In this document: one piece after another, positions 17,262-19,648 of the stretch | How positions within the stretch are numbered: position 1 is the first letter of the stretch | Layout of the letters: every line of letters starts with the position of its first letter | Assembly (NCBI GenBank): GCA_026770615.1 | Contig: MU631624.1 | Location: forward strand, 141,664-161,311 | Length of the DNA: 19,648 nt | Direction: 5' to 3' | DNA from: Pavlovales sp. CCMP2436 | Taxonomy: Eukaryota; Haptophyta; Pavlovophyceae; Pavlovales | Position numbers and translations under genes: made by a program | The notes under the pieces: generated by a model | Told to the model about the DNA's origin: nothing | Databases searched by the model: none | Seen by the model: the letters and a program-made list of their open reading frames with translations, nothing else

Positions 17262-17717
17262 GGTGCAGTGAGGCGCCGCCTCTGGGTGGTGAGCAATGTA
17301 CAAGTTTTGGGGGCTTAAGTCGCCTGGCGACAGCAGGCCTGCCAGTAGCATCGTATTTTTGTGGCTTCCGGAGCTGGCTAAGACATACCTAAGTCTTAGC
17401 CCTAGACCTAGTATGTTTCTGAACTCCCATCTTATAGTAGAGTCTTAGCAATGGTGGTCTCCCTAATCCCTTATTGGACTTAGAGATGTACGTAAGGGCT
17501 TGGCGGCTGGGACGAGAGGAATCCCCTATATCAGTCCCCTGCCCATATGTATTAAAATAATATCGGGTTATTGCGTAATGTATGGGGACCCTGTCTGGCG
17601 ATTTAACTGTCTGAGAATTCGAGCTGGTCTTAGCTCTGCAACGCCCTTCACCTTTCGCACGACTCATGAGAATGGCGCTAGATGGGGCGTGTGCGTGTGT
17701 CTGTCTTTTTATACTTG
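17262..17717 (+). other. Downstream of the protease gene; contains repeat F1
   Basis: F1 (17268-17385) resembles F2 (18452-18575), sharing gctgcctctg-gtgg and aagttt-gggg-ct-ag-cgcctg. Neither AATAAA nor TGTAA was seen here; the first TGTAA is at about 17818. No gene is supported. Confidence 0.5.
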
Positions 17718-18575
17718 TGATAGGGATTCAAGCTGGCGTCTGACTGTTCTGAATGTTGTGCTGGTCTGAGTGCTGCGTCGCCCATTGCCTGCTGTCTGTG
17801 CAAGTAATGGCCTGCTGTCTGTAATATATGTTAATATATTTATGATAGGGATTCAAGCTGGCGTCTGACTGTTCTGAATATTGTGCTGGTCTGAGCGCTG
17901 CGTGTTAATATATTAATGTAGGGGGGTTCGGGCTGGCGGTACGTTTCAAGTTCAAGTCAGGCTGATCTAAGCGCTCTGACGCAGGCTCCTACGCGCTACG
18001 CCGAAGTGGGGAGCTGGTAGAAGTGGTGGATGATGAGGAAGCCGAAAACAAAGCGCTGGAGTCGCTGTACAATATAAATTATAAACATAGTATAAATATA
18101 TAGTTATATATAGCCAAACGCCGGCGGTCATGCCGCTGAGTGTCAACTGATTGCTGCAACGTAAGCTGAAGCGGTGAGAGCGAAGACTAAGAGAAGCAGG
18201 AAAGCGCAGAGTTACTTTGAGCTCGCACTATATTTATGATAGGGATTCAAGCTGGCGTCTGACTGTTCTGAATGTTGTGCTGGTCTGAGCGCTGCGTCGC
18301 TCATTGCCTGCTGCGTGCCTTAGTCGGCTGCGCTGGCTTGGGCGCCACCGCGCGTGCCGATGGATCTCCAGCTATATCCTCTCATCCCAATTCTGAGCTC
18401 TCTCTAACCGAAGTCCGGTCCGAGGTAGCTTGGGAGCTTAGGAGCGCATATTGTGCGATTTCGCTGCCTCTGGTGGCAAGCGATGTTCAAGTTTCGGGGC
18501 CTGAGCCGCCTGTAATAGCGCAGGCCAACAAACAGCGTCAAGCATGTGTTTTGTGGCAACCGAGTGATATAGGCA
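17718..18575 (+). repeat. Cluster of short dispersed repeats (C3, C4, D2, C5, F2) right of the protease gene
   Basis: C3 (17718-17800), C4 (17843-17905) and C5 (18237-18323) begin tgatagggattcaagctggc and share gtgctggtctgag-gctgcg with C1 and C2. D2 is at 17963-18012 and F2 at 18452-18575. C4 is cut short before the cgcccattgcctgctg end. AT-rich spacers (tatatttatga) precede C4 and C5. The 112-codon ORF 18272-18610 runs through C5 and F2; because it is made of dispersed repeats I do not call it a gene. Confidence 0.8.
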
Positions 18576-18644
18576 GGACGTCTTACAAATCAGCCTTTAG
18601 TCTAACTTAGCTAATTTTTACTTAGCCCTACAAGGAGCTGTGGC

Positions 18645-18830
18645 GGGCAACAAGAAGCAATCACAAGAACTTGATAATGAGCGTACCGTTATATTTCGGA
18701 CTATTTCTGCTTTGAGAATAATAGTAGTAATGTACAGTCCGCGAAATTTATTTGACCATTGTTTGCACGTAATTTGCTAAGAGTAAGAATAAAGAAACTG
18801 AGCGCCTCAACCCAATATTCGTCCTTCGAA
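18645..18830. repeat. Repeat G2, related to G1 in the Copia element
   Basis: It shares gcgggcaacaagaagc at one end, cattgtttgcacgtaatttgctaa in the middle and ctgagcgcctcaa at the other with 8262-8390. It is longer than G1 because of about 60 bp of extra sequence in the first half. It contains no supported ORF. 18831-18989 shows nothing recognisable. Confidence 0.5.
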
Positions 18831-18989
18831 CTGCCTGCGATCCTCTGTATGCGAAGTCTGTCAGCTGCGGCCGGCGTAGGCACATAGCCGGGCTATACAG
18901 ACGGTGCGGCCTCCGCATTTTTTCAATGCCCGAATGACAGCGAGTCGTTGAGAGCGGCGTGGGTGTTTGTCACTGAAGGTTTGAGCGAG

Positions 18990-19623
18990 TTAATCGAGAT
19001 CTTCCAGCGAGCCCTCGATCTGGTCCACGTCGGTCGGGCCACCTGCGTCTAGGGCCTCCATCTCCTTTGTCTGGGGGGGGTGGGGTGAGGGGGTGAAATT
19101 GTGATGATGATGATGATGATGATGATCTTAATAATAACAACAATAATAACAATAATAACAATAATAATGATGGTGATTATGATGATGATGAGAACAACAA
19201 CAATAATAATAATAATAAAATTAATAAGGATGATAATAATACTGATGCCGTTTCCTTGTCTATCTCGGTGACAATGTCGTCGTCTTTTTGACGACAATTT
19301 TACCAACCCCCGGGACGGTATCTGTGTGCTCTGAAAAGGTCCCTTGATCAGAGTGCTTCTCAACGCTTGGGTCCGGTAGAGACCTGTCAAAGGACGGACG
19401 TACTTCTAGATAGTTACACGCTCGGAATCGTACTCCGCCACTTTATATTCATTTATATTCATATTAAACTCATTCATTCATTCATTCAATCAATAATTCA
19501 ATCATTCACTCATTTATTTTTTATTTATTTCAGAATACCATCCCCTCCTTGATCTCGGTAAAAATATTGTCGTCCATTCCCGAGTTTGTCGGCAGCTCGG
19601 ACTGGGTCATATGTGTGCCAGGG
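18990..19623 (-). CDS. 3' part of an unidentified multi-exon gene
   Basis: The last exon (19070-18990) follows a long C tract ending cag and encodes TKEMEALDAGGPTDVDQIEG and SLEDLD, then TAA. At the right, 19623-19539 follows another C-rich acceptor (ctacatcag) and encodes PGTHMTQSELPTNSG and MDDNIFTEIKEGM, ending at a gtattc donor. Its phase fits the last exon directly. Between them, 19283-19243 encodes a similar DDDIVTEIDKETAS followed by a gtatta donor, but its acceptor phase does not fit, so it may be a decayed duplicate. Both junction styles resemble the M11 introns. The acidic product is not recognised. The gene may continue right of the window, or start at the Met at 19611. Confidence 0.4.
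19101..19240. repeat. Trinucleotide microsatellite (gat, aat, aac)
   Basis: Runs of gatgat, aataat and aacaat triplets, impure and mixed. A G-rich run (ctgggggggggtgggg) precedes it at 19071-19093. Both lie in the presumed intron before the last exon of the right-edge gene. Confidence 0.95.
19313..19417 (+). mobile_element. Element B3: 105-bp 3' fragment of a B retroposon
   Basis: Reverse-complement match to the first 105 bp of B1 and B2: gacggtatctgtgtgctctg, aaaggtcccttgatc, gagacctgtca, and the terminus agttacac. Its 5' truncation is at gacggtatc. It lies between the putative exons of the right-edge gene, in the opposite orientation. No clear target duplication was found. Confidence 0.75.
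19440..19530. repeat. Tetranucleotide microsatellite (attc)n
   Basis: Imperfect repeats of attc/attca and ttta, for example cattcattcattcattc near 19472, in an AT-rich intron-like stretch. The window then ends in a G-rich run (19631-19648), the complement of a C-rich splice-acceptor tract. Confidence 0.9.
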
Positions 19624-19648
19624 CTGATGTAGGGGGGGAGGGGGAGGG

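Noticed and set aside
18272..18610. 112-codon plus-strand ORF beginning MLCWSERCVAHCLL.
   Set aside because: It is composed of dispersed repeats C5 and F2, and the other repeat copies do not keep the frame.

Overview
The window looks like nuclear DNA of a eukaryotic microalga. The coding parts are GC-rich, the introns are short (about 170 nt), GT-AG and C-rich, the transposon load is heavy, and there is a secreted gametolysin-type (M11) metalloprotease with a Ser/Pro-rich, cell-wall-like tail. Green algae and haptophytes are both possible. No TGTAA poly(A) signal was seen within about 450 bp downstream of the protease, which argues weakly against a chlorophyte. Nothing prokaryotic, no CRISPR array, and no convincing tRNA or rRNA was found. 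All splice sites and products are read by eye.

Layout. 1-850: an array of a 12-bp repeat that stays open on the minus strand, a GC-rich minus-strand ORF of unknown function, and a scrap of a dispersed repeat. 907 to about 9,797: one decayed Ty1/Copia LTR retrotransposon on the minus strand (gag, an unusual octapeptide-repeat plus Cys-rich region, protease, integrase, RT, RNase H). It is broken by several frameshifts and in-frame TAG codons. Two smaller retroposon-like elements sit inside it: element A1 in its left LTR (6-bp target duplication) and element B1 in its Cys-rich region (5-bp target duplication). 9,800-10,600: a 101-bp tandem duplication inside a possible gene relic. 10,607-13,630: more A and B family copies (B2, A3, A2). 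A2 carries the best copy of the A-encoded protein, which has a 23-residue repeat and one internal TAG.

13,670-18,600: a gametolysin-like gene of four exons (14,792-17,261, 651 codons plus stop) that appears intact. Related short repeats occur on both sides of it. 18,600-19,648: a repeat scrap, then the 3' part of a minus-strand gene read as exons with microsatellite- and transposon-filled introns; it runs off the right edge.

The only genes that look functional are the metalloprotease and possibly the edge genes. Most of the rest is a nested record of transposition: Copia first, then A1 and B1 inside it. The A and B families share the same 3' terminus (ending TTACACAC in sense), have copies cut at different 5' points and short target duplications, as expected of retroposons that use a common 3' tail.
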